DNA of 53,375 nt from Alphaproteobacteria bacterium (lineage in GTDB: Bacteria; Pseudomonadota; Alphaproteobacteria; Rhodobacterales; Rhodobacteraceae), in contig JAUILL010000024.1 of NCBI GenBank assembly GCA_030433335.1, forward strand, positions 1 through 53,375, given 5' to 3'. The notes under the pieces were generated by a model. That model was not told where the DNA came from and made no database searches. It saw only the letters and a list, made by a program, of their open reading frames with translations. Of the stretch, positions 24,976-32,729 are shown piece by piece; positions within the stretch are counted from its first letter, which is position 1, and every line of letters begins with the position of its first letter. The position numbers and the translations under genes are program-made.

Positions 24976-25651
24976 TCTGATCCTCTGTCCGGTTCAAAGT
25001 GAGGTCGACCGCCAAAGCTGCGCTATTCGGGTGCCTCGCGGCCCCGGCGTTCAACGTTCGGAATTTGCGTGATTCTGCTATTCTTAGGGATATATCTACC
25101 ATCGGTAGAAAATATGCCAAAGACAGAAATGCAATGGCGGTGTGTCCAGGTTTTCATTTTTGCGAGGAAAATTATTTTTGGGCACCTTTTGGTTGCTTGA
25201 TGAAATATGCAGTGTAGATTATTGGAAATAATGTGGTTTTTTGGCATCCCTTTATTTCCATTCGGACAGGGGATGAAGGTCCCGCAATTTTTGGGCTTGG
25301 ATTGGGCCAAAGCACAACCATCCCTTGGGGCTAAAATTTTGCAATACTGCACAACCAGAAGGCATATTTAGTTAGGGCCGGAATTATTCGCGGTTCAAAA
25401 GTTTTCCTCCGGCAGTTGCGAGCAGCGAAAGTAGTTTGGTCCTCCTACCGCGCCGGTCCTGAGTGGGCTTCCGATCCCCAATAAAAAAAGCTGGACACCT
25501 GCCGCGCTCTGTAAGTCTTCGGCGCAAAAGCGAAAAATCTCGAACAAATAGGAACCCGCTCGATTTTCGCGCGTTACAAGTTGCAGAGCATGGCAGGACA
25601 CCTCGTTGCCCACCAGTTTCTGTTTTTTGACGACCCTCCAAAGGCACTCCC
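24976..25651. promoter_or_regulatory. 676-base divergent regulatory region between the cellulase and the PQQ-enzyme operon
   Basis: No gene is supportable here. Its middle (about 25080-25380) is clearly AT-richer than the flanks. It holds a dyad TCTACC-ATC-GGTAGA (25095-25109), 120 bases upstream of the cellulase start, and a 9-bp inverted repeat TGGAAATAA/TTATTTCCA (25223-25231 and 25252-25260). Both directions of transcription must start within it. Confidence 0.5.
25095..25109. promoter_or_regulatory. Short palindrome upstream of the cellulase gene
   Basis: TCTACC-ATC-GGTAGA has perfect 6-bp arms and is embedded in AT-rich sequence. It is a plausible regulator site. Confidence 0.35.
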
Positions 25652-26029
25652 ATGTCCCAAAATTTCAAATCCTACCGCTCCGGAGCCATCTTGATTGTGG
25701 CCGGAGGGATCGGCGCATTTGCCGTCGCGCTATATGCATATCTCACCCCGCTGACAGGCATTACCGGCACCGGTGGTTCTCTGCTTGTGATCGTTTCATC
25801 TTTGCTGGTCGCGGCCGCTGGTTTCATCGTTGCCCTCGTCGCCTCGCGCACTGGTCGGAATGCGCTGCGGTTTCTCATCGCCCTTGGCATTCTCGGTACG
25901 GCTGCTGCTGCTGGGTTCCTGCATCAACCGTTGATCATCGCCGCGATGGGGATCGCGGCCATCGGCCTCGTCCTTGATTGCATGAAGCCAGCCAGGACAG
26001 CACAAACCTTGAAAGGAGCAATCGCATGA
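25652..26029 (+). CDS. Small inner-membrane protein, probable membrane partner of the PQQ dehydrogenase
   Basis: 125 residues, nearly all in four hydrophobic segments (about 11-31, 42-63, 68-86, 90-110) with short polar ends. Its stop overlaps the start of the PQQ enzyme gene (ATGA), so the two are translationally coupled. Membrane glucose and quinate dehydrogenases normally carry a four- to five-helix N-terminal membrane domain fused to the PQQ propeller. Here the downstream enzyme has a signal peptide instead, so this protein may be the detached quinone-reacting anchor. That reading is inferred from order and topology; I do not recognise the sequence itself. Confidence 0.7.
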   Translation: MSQNFKSYRSGAILIVAGGIGAFAVALYAYLTPLTGITGTGGSLLVIVSSLLVAAAGFIVALVASRTGRNALRFLIALGILGTAAAAGFLHQPLIIAAMGIAAIGLVLDCMKPARTAQTLKGAIA

Positions 26030-27993
26030 CACGCTTCGCCTTGTTCCTGACAACTGCGCTTGTATGCGCGGGCGCTGCCACTGCGCAGACCTCACCTGAG
26101 ACTTCGACCATCCCTGAGCCAGAGCGCACTGCGCCCTTAGTCCCAGACACTGCAACCTGGGATGGCTTTCACGGGCAGCTGAATGCCCAGAAGTATTCGC
26201 CCCTGACCGAGATCACTGCTGATAACGTGGGTCAGCTGGAAAAGGTCTGGGAGGTCCACACGGGCGATCTGTCCGATGGCACCGGCGATCTGGCCTCGAC
26301 GGTCTGGTCGGCCACCCCGATCTACGCCAACGACACGCTGTATATTGGCACGCCCTTCTACCGCATTCTGGCGCTCGACCCCGCCACTGGCGAGGAGAAG
26401 TGGAGCTTTGACACCAAGTCGACGCTAGAGCCTCTGACCCAGCCCGCAATCAAAAACCGCGGTGTCGCTTATTGGGAGGCCGATGAGCCTGTCGAAGGCG
26501 AGGCCTGTCAGAAGATCGTATACCTTGGCACCATGGACGCGCGTCTGTTCGCGGTTGACGCGGACACGGGCGAGGCCTGCACCGATTTTGGCGAGGACGG
26601 CGTGTTCGACACCAACCAGTACAACACGGTGAATGCGCATTTCCCGACATCGCTCTTGCAGCCGCCGACCATCGTGGGGAACCACGTGATTTTGGGTTGG
26701 GCCGGATCGGACTGGGACTGGGCCGAAGCCCCTCCGGGCGCGGTTTTCTCGCTCGACCCGCAGACGGGCGAGCTGCAGTGGACCTTTGAAACCTTGCCCG
26801 AGGATATCCGCCAACAGACAGGCACGGCCAACGTCTGGACGGCCATGTCCGCGGACGAAGGGGCAGGGCTGGTCTATCTGCCCGTCGCCTCCCCCTCGCC
26901 AAACTATTGGGGCGGCAACCGGACCGAGGAAATCCCCTATGCCACATCGACCACCGCGCTGGATCTAGAGACCGGTGAAGTCGTCTGGTCGCGCCAGTGG
27001 GTGCACCATGACATTTGGGACTATGACATCAACTCCGCGCCGACCTTGATGGACATCACCGTTGATGGCGAGGAAATCCCTGCGCTGATCCAAGCCACCA
27101 AACAAGGCTTTCTGTTCGTGGTGAACCGCCTAACAGGCGAGGATGTCTGGCCGATCGAAGAGCGCCCCGTTCCCGGTGGCGACGGCACGATTGATGGCGA
27201 AGTCTATGCCGAAACCCAGCCTTTCCCGACAAAGCCTGCACCGTTGCTGGACCAGTCCAAGAAGCCGGATGTGTGGTGGATTGCTGATGCCGTCAGCCTT
27301 GGCGGCTGTTCCAAGCTTTGGGATGATCTGTGGTACGAGGGTATGTACACCCCGCCGACCCTGAAAGGCAGCGGCGTCTTCACCTATCCCGACAGCTCTG
27401 GCGGTGTGCAGTGGGGCGGTGTCGCCTTTGACCCCGAAAGCCAGACGGCCATCGTGAACTTCTCGCACATCGTGCAGTACATCCAGCTCTATACCCGCGA
27501 AGACTACGAGCAGCAGACCGAAGGCGCCAGCAACGGCGAAGGCGGTTTCCACCCGCAAACCGGTGCGCCCTATGGCATGTCGCTGAAAACCGCGCTGAAC
27601 TGGGCCGGCATGCCCTGTTGGGAGCCCCCATATGGCGAGATTGCCGCCATCGACATGGGCACCGGCGATATCAAATGGCGTCGTCCCATCGGTGCGTCCC
27701 AGCAGTACGGATTCTATATGCCGGAAAGCATGGGCTCGCCCACCATCGGCGGTCCTGCTGTGACGGCAGGTGGCGTGATCTTTATCGGCGCAACCATGGA
27801 TGCCAAAGTTCGCGCTTATGACGAAGCCACCGGCGAGGAGCTGTGGGAAGACATTGTCGAAGCGCCCTCTGTCTCGATCCCCGCCGTCTACGAACACGAG
27901 GGGCGCCAATACGTCGCTTTTGTCGCGGGCGGGAACACCATCTTGAAAGATCAGGTCGGGGATCAGATCGCGGTCTACGCATTGCCTCAGTAA
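26026..27993 (+). CDS. Periplasmic PQQ-dependent dehydrogenase, glucose-dehydrogenase (Gcd)-like
   Basis: 655 residues from the ATG at 26026, starting with a signal peptide (MTRFALFLTTALVCAGAATAQ). The rest is an eight-bladed quinoprotein propeller with repeated A-x-D-x-x-T-G-E-x-x-W docking motifs. Gcd-like landmarks include QWVHHDIWDYDINSAPTL, the TPPTLKGSGVFTYP stretch, WGGVAFDPESQ, GDIKWRRPIG and a C-terminal YVAFVAGGN. It oxidises an aldose or cyclic polyol in the periplasm and reduces quinone. Quinate dehydrogenase is a possible alternative. No PQQ biosynthesis genes are in the window. It is in an operon with the small membrane protein upstream and divergent from the cellulase. Confidence 0.9.
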   Translation: MTRFALFLTTALVCAGAATAQTSPETSTIPEPERTAPLVPDTATWDGFHGQLNAQKYSPLTEITADNVGQLEKVWEVHTGDLSDGTGDLASTVWSATPIYANDTLYIGTPFYRILALDPATGEEKWSFDTKSTLEPLTQPAIKNRGVAYWEADEPVEGEACQKIVYLGTMDARLFAVDADTGEACTDFGEDGVFDTNQYNTVNAHFPTSLLQPPTIVGNHVILGWAGSDWDWAEAPPGAVFSLDPQTGELQWTFETLPEDIRQQTGTANVWTAMSADEGAGLVYLPVASPSPNYWGGNRTEEIPYATSTTALDLETGEVVWSRQWVHHDIWDYDINSAPTLMDITVDGEEIPALIQATKQGFLFVVNRLTGEDVWPIEERPVPGGDGTIDGEVYAETQPFPTKPAPLLDQSKKPDVWWIADAVSLGGCSKLWDDLWYEGMYTPPTLKGSGVFTYPDSSGGVQWGGVAFDPESQTAIVNFSHIVQYIQLYTREDYEQQTEGASNGEGGFHPQTGAPYGMSLKTALNWAGMPCWEPPYGEIAAIDMGTGDIKWRRPIGASQQYGFYMPESMGSPTIGGPAVTAGGVIFIGATMDAKVRAYDEATGEELWEDIVEAPSVSIPAVYEHEGRQYVAFVAGGNTILKDQVGDQIAVYALPQ

Positions 27994-28006
27994 GTCCTAC
28001 TGAGGC
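27984..28006 (+). terminator. Hairpin spanning the PQQ-enzyme stop codon
   Basis: GCCTCAGTA (27984-27992) pairs perfectly with TACTGAGGC (27998-28006) over a five-base loop, and the TAA stop lies at its inner edge. It directly precedes the stronger terminator at 28009-28042. Confidence 0.5.
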
Positions 28007-28008
28007 AG

Positions 28009-28042
28009 AAAGCCCGCCATCCTCTCTGGGGTGGCGGGCTTT
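28009..28042. terminator. Bidirectional intrinsic terminator
   Basis: AAAGCCCGCCA (28009-28019) pairs with TGGCGGGCTTT (28032-28042), with three more near-pairs inside. The T-tract works for the PQQ gene on plus and for phnM on minus. Confidence 0.85.
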
Positions 28043-28068
28043 TGCATGTGGAAGTGTCGAACCGGTCG

Positions 28069-29208
28069 TTAGCCCACGCGCTGGCCTTTGACCCAGACCC
28101 CGTGCACGGTACCCGCGCCCTCGATCCGTTTGACGCGCAGCACATCTGCGCGCTTGCCGATTTCCAGTGCACCACGATCTGTCAATCCGGTGGCAGCGGC
28201 AGGGGCCGAGGTGACCGTCCGGATGCCACGGGCCATATCGCTCCAGAGATCGCCGAGAAGAAGCGCCGCCGACAAGAGCGCCGAGGGTACATAGTCGGAC
28301 GACAGGATGTCGAGCAGGTCTTCTTCGGCCAAGGCATGGGCCGCGACGTTGCCCGAATGCGAGCCACCACGGATCAGGTTGGGGGCGCCCATCATCACCG
28401 CAATGCCTTTTTCGCGACAGGCTTTGGCGGCCTCGGTCGTGGTCGGGAACTCTGCAAAGGAAACACCGTGGTCGGCAGACACAGCGACCTGTTCGGCGGT
28501 TGTGTCATCGTGGCTGGCCAAAGCCGCACCGAAATAGCGGGATGCAGCGACAGCCGCGGCCTCATGGGCTTTGCCGAATTTCTCTTTCAGGCCGACCTGA
28601 AAATCCACGTGGGCCTGAAACTGGTCGTCCGCCAGACCGTGCTTGCCACAGACATATTCCTTGAGCTTCGTCAGATCGCGGAACTGACGCTCACCGGGGG
28701 TGTGGTCCATCAGGCTGACGATCCCGACACGGTCCTCGGGGCCGAATTTCTCTAACTCTTCGATCAGGGTTTCAGAGCAGGTTTCAGCGCGCAAATGAAG
28801 GAAGTGCGAAATGCGCAACGCGTCGCGTGAGCGCAGATCAAGGATCTCGGTCGCGACGTGGCGGGCATATTCGCGGTACTCGGCATCTTTTTTGACAATC
28901 GAGCCAACGCGCAGGGCATCGAAGACGGTCGTGATGCCGACCGAACACAATTCTGCATCGTGGGCGATGATCGCGGCGGTATGAGGCCAGTCCACTTTGG
29001 GGCGCGGCTGGAGGTGGCGCTCAAGGTTATCAGTATGTAGTTCGATCAGGCCCGGCATCACCAGATCGCCCGCGCAATCCATCGCGCCAGTGGCATCAGA
29101 CGAACCTGTCGAGATATCTGAAATCTCTCCGTCTTTCATGCAGAGCGTGCCGCGAATGACCTCATCCGGCAGGACAAGTGTCGCATTGGTCAGGATGGTT
29201 TCGGTCAT
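28069..29208 (-). CDS. phnM: Alpha-D-ribose 1-methylphosphonate 5-triphosphate diphosphatase
   Basis: 379 residues from the ATG at 29208 (MTETIL). An amidohydrolase-fold enzyme with the PhnM hallmark PGLIELHTDNLERHLQPRPKVDWP carrying metal-binding His/Asp. It removes pyrophosphate from the triphosphate intermediate made by PhnGHIL to give the 5-phosphate that PhnJ cleaves. It is last gene of the phnGHI-X-JKLNM operon, 86 bases after phnN. Confidence 0.95.
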   Translation of the reverse strand: MTETILTNATLVLPDEVIRGTLCMKDGEISDISTGSSDATGAMDCAGDLVMPGLIELHTDNLERHLQPRPKVDWPHTAAIIAHDAELCSVGITTVFDALRVGSIVKKDAEYREYARHVATEILDLRSRDALRISHFLHLRAETCSETLIEELEKFGPEDRVGIVSLMDHTPGERQFRDLTKLKEYVCGKHGLADDQFQAHVDFQVGLKEKFGKAHEAAAVAASRYFGAALASHDDTTAEQVAVSADHGVSFAEFPTTTEAAKACREKGIAVMMGAPNLIRGGSHSGNVAAHALAEEDLLDILSSDYVPSALLSAALLLGDLWSDMARGIRTVTSAPAAATGLTDRGALEIGKRADVLRVKRIEGAGTVHGVWVKGQRVG

Positions 29209-29294
29209 GTCATTCTCCAGTTGTCGCACTGTTTTGCCTGTGCCAGAGGCTGACCGCGTTGGTCGTTTGTCGGGTGGCGTGCTGCGTTGTTCAT

Positions 29295-29828
29295 TCAGGA
29301 CGCGGGCACGGAATGGTGTTCGATGGCTGCAACGAGGGCTCTGATGCCCTCTTGCGGGGTGCCGTCATTGCGGACTTCGATCGGGGCAATGCCTTCGGGG
29401 AGGTCAAGTTGGGCACGCTTCAGACGGGCTTCGATCTCTGTCTCATCCTCTCGTCCACGCGCGGCTAAACGCGCGGCCAGAACCTTTGGTGAAACGGTTA
29501 CCAGAATGGTCTGAAAATTCGGAAACCTGTTCGCAGACTGTGTCAGCGCTTTGCGCGACCCGTTAAAGATCACGGTGTCCGCCAAGAATTCCGAATGCCG
29601 GATACCATAGCACAGGCCGTGCGCCTGCCAGTGCAGCGCAAAGGCTCCCTCGGCCAGCAGCGCGGCAAAGTGGTCTGGCGTGACGCTTTCCAGTTCTTCG
29701 GTCCCATCGCTGGGCCGTGTGATGGTGCGGCGGGCACGGTGGATGTCGGGCCGCTGGGCCAAGAGCCCCTCGATCAAGGTGTCCTTGCCAGCACCCGAAG
29801 GGCCAACGATTGCGAAAACCTGTCCCAT
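29295..29828 (-). CDS. phnN: Ribose 1,5-bisphosphate phosphokinase
   Basis: 177 residues. A Walker A loop (GPSGAGKDT) stands at the N-terminus in a guanylate-kinase-like fold. It phosphorylates ribose 1,5-bisphosphate to PRPP, closing the C-P lyase pathway's ribose cycle. The ATG at 29828 overlaps the phnL stop; a TTG one codon upstream is less likely. Confidence 0.93.
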   Translation of the reverse strand: MGQVFAIVGPSGAGKDTLIEGLLAQRPDIHRARRTITRPSDGTEELESVTPDHFAALLAEGAFALHWQAHGLCYGIRHSEFLADTVIFNGSRKALTQSANRFPNFQTILVTVSPKVLAARLAARGREDETEIEARLKRAQLDLPEGIAPIEVRNDGTPQEGIRALVAAIEHHSVPAS

Positions 29829-30511
29829 CAAGCCGCCTTTGACGGTGTAAATCCGGTCACGTCCACAGTGCGGTCACAGACACGATCACGCGCCGCCTCA
29901 TCATGGAAGATGCCGACAATCGCAGCGCCCCGCGCCTTGGCGGCCTCGATCAGGGACAGCACGACTTCGCGGTTGGTTGCGTCAAGGGACGCGGTCGGTT
30001 CATCCAGAAGAAGCGCCGGATAGTCGTGTGCAAACCCGCGGGCAATGTTCACACGCTGCTGTTCCCCGCCCGAGAAGGTGGTTGGCGAGAGGGACCATAG
30101 GGTCTCGGGGATGTTCAGCATGTGCAGCAGCTCTTCGGCGCGGGTGTGTGCTTGGTCGGTTGGAACCCCAAGCGCCAAGAGTGGTTCTGCCACGACAGTC
30201 CGCGTTGGAACGCGGGGCACTACGCGCAGGAACTGGCTGACATAGCCCAAGGTCTGGCGACGCAGCCTGATAATCTCGCGGGGCGAGGCACTGGCTACAT
30301 CAGTCTCTCCGACCATAATCCGGCCCCCTGCGGCCAGATAATTGCCGTAGATCATCCGCATCAGGGTCGACTTGCCAGATCCCGACTGTCCGGTCAGCGC
30401 CACACATTCCCCGGGGGCGACGTTCAGATGTGCGCCCGCCATGACCGGAATAACTGCGCCGCCCTGATTGTGCAGGGTAAAGCTTTTGCTAAGGTTTTCG
30501 ATACGGATCAT
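29828..30511 (-). CDS. phnL: C-P lyase ABC-type protein PhnL
   Basis: 227 residues with Walker A GQSGSGKST, signature FSGGEQQRVNIARGF and Walker B ALLLDEPTAS. Despite its ABC form it belongs to the C-P lyase machinery rather than to transport and works with PhnGHI in forming ribose 1-phosphonate triphosphate. It follows phnK by three bases. Confidence 0.95.
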   Translation of the reverse strand: MIRIENLSKSFTLHNQGGAVIPVMAGAHLNVAPGECVALTGQSGSGKSTLMRMIYGNYLAAGGRIMVGETDVASASPREIIRLRRQTLGYVSQFLRVVPRVPTRTVVAEPLLALGVPTDQAHTRAEELLHMLNIPETLWSLSPTTFSGGEQQRVNIARGFAHDYPALLLDEPTASLDATNREVVLSLIEAAKARGAAIVGIFHDEAARDRVCDRTVDVTGFTPSKAA

Positions 30512-30514
30512 GGG

Positions 30515-31294
30515 TCACACCTGCAGAACAGAAGACACGAGGAGTTGGGTGTAGGCCGCTTGGGGGTCGTCTAGGACTTGATCGGTCAGGCCGTGTTCAA
30601 TGACATGGCCGTCCTTCATCACCATCAAACGATCCGCCAGCAGACGCGCAACCGCCAGATCGTGGGTGACGATCACCACCGAGAGCCCCATATCCCGTAC
30701 AAGCCCGCGCAGGAGGTCAAGCAGGCGGGCCTGCACTGACACATCAAGCCCGCCAGTCGGCTCGTCCATAAAGACCAGCTTGGGCGAGGTCACAAGGTTT
30801 CGCGCGATCTGCAAACGCTGCTGCATGCCGCCGGAGAACTGGCGGGGCCGGTCGTCGATCCGTTCAGCGGCGATCTCCACGCGGCCAAGCCAGTCGGTCG
30901 CGGTTTCACGAATATCCGCGTAGTTGCGCGCGCCGACAGCCATCAGCCGTTCGCCCACGTTCCCGCCAGCCGATACACCGAGCCGCAGGCCGTCCCGAGG
31001 GTTTTGGTGGACAAAGGCCCACTCCGTGCGCGACAACAGACGCCTTTCCGGTTCGGTCATGGCAAGGGTGTCGCGGCCCTTGTATTGGATGCTGCCTTCG
31101 TCGGTCGCCAGATGACCTGCAAGGCAGCCCAGCAGCGTGGATTTACCGGAGCCGGACTCTCCGACGATCCCCAGCACTTCACCGGGCCACAGGTCAAAGC
31201 TGACATCCGCGCAGCCGATCCGGTCCCCGTAGCGCTTGGTCAGATCCGTGACGCGCAGAAGGGGCTGGTCCAGCGTTGTGTCATGAAGGGTCAT
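30515..31294 (-). CDS. phnK: C-P lyase ABC-type protein PhnK
   Basis: 259 residues with Walker A GESGSGKST, signature FSGGMQQRLQIARNL and Walker B LVFMDEPTGGLD. In E. coli PhnK dimers dock on PhnJ of the PhnGHIJ core. The start overlaps the phnJ stop by four bases. Confidence 0.95.
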   Translation of the reverse strand: MTLHDTTLDQPLLRVTDLTKRYGDRIGCADVSFDLWPGEVLGIVGESGSGKSTLLGCLAGHLATDEGSIQYKGRDTLAMTEPERRLLSRTEWAFVHQNPRDGLRLGVSAGGNVGERLMAVGARNYADIRETATDWLGRVEIAAERIDDRPRQFSGGMQQRLQIARNLVTSPKLVFMDEPTGGLDVSVQARLLDLLRGLVRDMGLSVVIVTHDLAVARLLADRLMVMKDGHVIEHGLTDQVLDDPQAAYTQLLVSSVLQV

Positions 31295-32160
31295 GCCGGC
31301 TCTCCTTGGTTTAGTCGGCCCATATGGCCCGCGTCCTGACGCGTGGTGCAGTAGTTGGTGTCAGAACACACGAACATCCGGCTGCCTTGGTCATCGGTAA
31401 TCACCTCGTCCAGATAGCTGGTCTCGGCACCGCAGAGATCGCAGGCATGATCCGCCTTTGAAGGCTCGAAGGGATGGTCCTCGAAATCCAGACTGACCAC
31501 CTGCGTGTAGGGGGGCAGGGCATAGATCCGTTGCTCGCGGCCTGCGCCAAACAGCTGAATGGCCGCATTGTCCGAGAGTTTGGGATTGTCGAATTTCGGG
31601 ATGGGCGAAGGGTCCATCACGTAGTGTCCTTCGACCTTTACCGGATAGGCATAGGCCGTCGCAATCGCCCCATGGCGCGCGATATCTTCGTAGAGCTTCA
31701 CATGCATCAGCCCATATTCTGAAAGCGCGTGCATCTTGCGCGTCTCGCTCTCGCGCGGCTCCAGAAACCGCAGTGGTTCCGGAATGGGCACTTGGTACAC
31801 AAGGATCTGCCCCTCGCAGAGCGGCACCTCGGGTATGCGGTGGCGCGTCTGGATGATGGTGGCCTCGGACGTGTTTTCGCTGGTGGCAACCTCGGCGGTG
31901 CGTTCAAAGAACTTGCGGATCGAAACAGCGTTTGTGGTGTCGTCCGCGCCCTGGTCAATCACTTTGAGTGTGTCTTCGGGGGTCAGGCAGGCCGCGGTTA
32001 CTTGGACGCCGCCGGTGCCCCACCCATAGGGCATGGGCATTTCGCGGCTGGCGAAGGGTACCTGATATCCGGGAATGGCCAGCCCCTTGAGCAAGGCGCG
32101 GCGGATCATGCGCTTGGTGGCCTCGTCGAGATAGGCGAAGTTGTAGGCTTGGTCCGTCAT
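31291..32160 (-). CDS. phnJ: Alpha-D-ribose 1-methylphosphonate 5-phosphate C-P lyase
   Basis: 289 residues from the ATG at 32160. The radical-SAM iron-sulfur cysteines C240, C243 and C265 have the unusual PhnJ spacing CX2CX21C, and C271, the proposed thiyl-radical residue, follows at CX5C. Numbers are one less than in E. coli. It breaks the carbon-phosphorus bond of ribose 1-methylphosphonate 5-phosphate, releasing methane or another hydrocarbon and leaving a cyclic ribose phosphate. It overlaps both the upstream histidine-phosphatase-like gene and phnK. Confidence 0.97.
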   Translation of the reverse strand: MTDQAYNFAYLDEATKRMIRRALLKGLAIPGYQVPFASREMPMPYGWGTGGVQVTAACLTPEDTLKVIDQGADDTTNAVSIRKFFERTAEVATSENTSEATIIQTRHRIPEVPLCEGQILVYQVPIPEPLRFLEPRESETRKMHALSEYGLMHVKLYEDIARHGAIATAYAYPVKVEGHYVMDPSPIPKFDNPKLSDNAAIQLFGAGREQRIYALPPYTQVVSLDFEDHPFEPSKADHACDLCGAETSYLDEVITDDQGSRMFVCSDTNYCTTRQDAGHMGRLNQGEPA

Positions 32161-32729
32161 ATCACGCTCCACGCTAAGGGGGGACGGGTCAGGTCGAGGT
32201 CAGTGGTGAACCAGCATCCCCCGCCGGCGGGCTGGTCTTCTTTTCGGGTGATGTCGATGCCAAAGAGCTGGCACCGCAGCAAAGCCGCCACCGCGCCGTG
32301 GGCAACAACCAGAATATCGCCGAGCGTCCGGTCCATTTGCGCCAGAGACCGCAGCGCGGCAACAAAGCGGGCCTGCGCAGCGCGAGCGGTCTCCCATCCT
32401 CGGACAGACTGGTCTGGCTTGGCAAAAAATGCATCGGCCACCGTTTCGAACTCTGCGGGGGGCAGGTATCCGGTTGCCGTCCGGTCATTCTCGTGGAGTG
32501 CATGCAAAGCCACCGGCGTCAGATTGCGCGTGGCCGAATGGATCGCGGCACCGTCGCGGGCCTTCTGCTCCTGGCTGGAATAGATCGCGGTGACGTTATT
32601 CAGTGCAGGGTGGCTGTCAAAGGTGCGATGGCGCGCCGCACCTTGATCACTGAGTGGCCAGTCGGTGATGGGCACTTCGGGATCAATCCGGACCTGTGCA
32701 TGGGTCAGCAAGATCAGGTTTCGGGTCAT
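32157..32729 (-). CDS. Histidine-phosphatase-superfamily protein embedded in the C-P lyase operon
   Basis: 190 residues. The fold and the two catalytic-site histidines (H10 and H144, the latter in VVAHGAVAALL) and the acid E80 are kept. The canonical RHG motif, however, reads T9-H10-A11, and the second pocket arginine (usual SSxxxRA) is K56 in SSQEQKA. The gene lies between phnI and phnJ with four-base overlaps on both sides, so it is an integral member of the operon. No phnP (cyclic phosphodiesterase) or phnO-type gene is present in the cluster. It could process a phosphorylated C-P lyase intermediate or act as a non-catalytic partner. I know of no assigned function. Confidence 0.85.
   Translation of the reverse strand: MTRNLILLTHAQVRIDPEVPITDWPLSDQGAARHRTFDSHPALNNVTAIYSSQEQKARDGAAIHSATRNLTPVALHALHENDRTATGYLPPAEFETVADAFFAKPDQSVRGWETARAAQARFVAALRSLAQMDRTLGDILVVAHGAVAALLRCQLFGIDITRKEDQPAGGGCWFTTDLDLTRPPLAWSVI

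Noticed and set aside
24976..25651. Small open frames within the cellulase/PQQ intergenic region (for example 25384-25668 minus)
   Set aside because: There is no ribosome site, no homology I recognise, and the predicted peptides are basic and irregular. The region is better read as regulatory.
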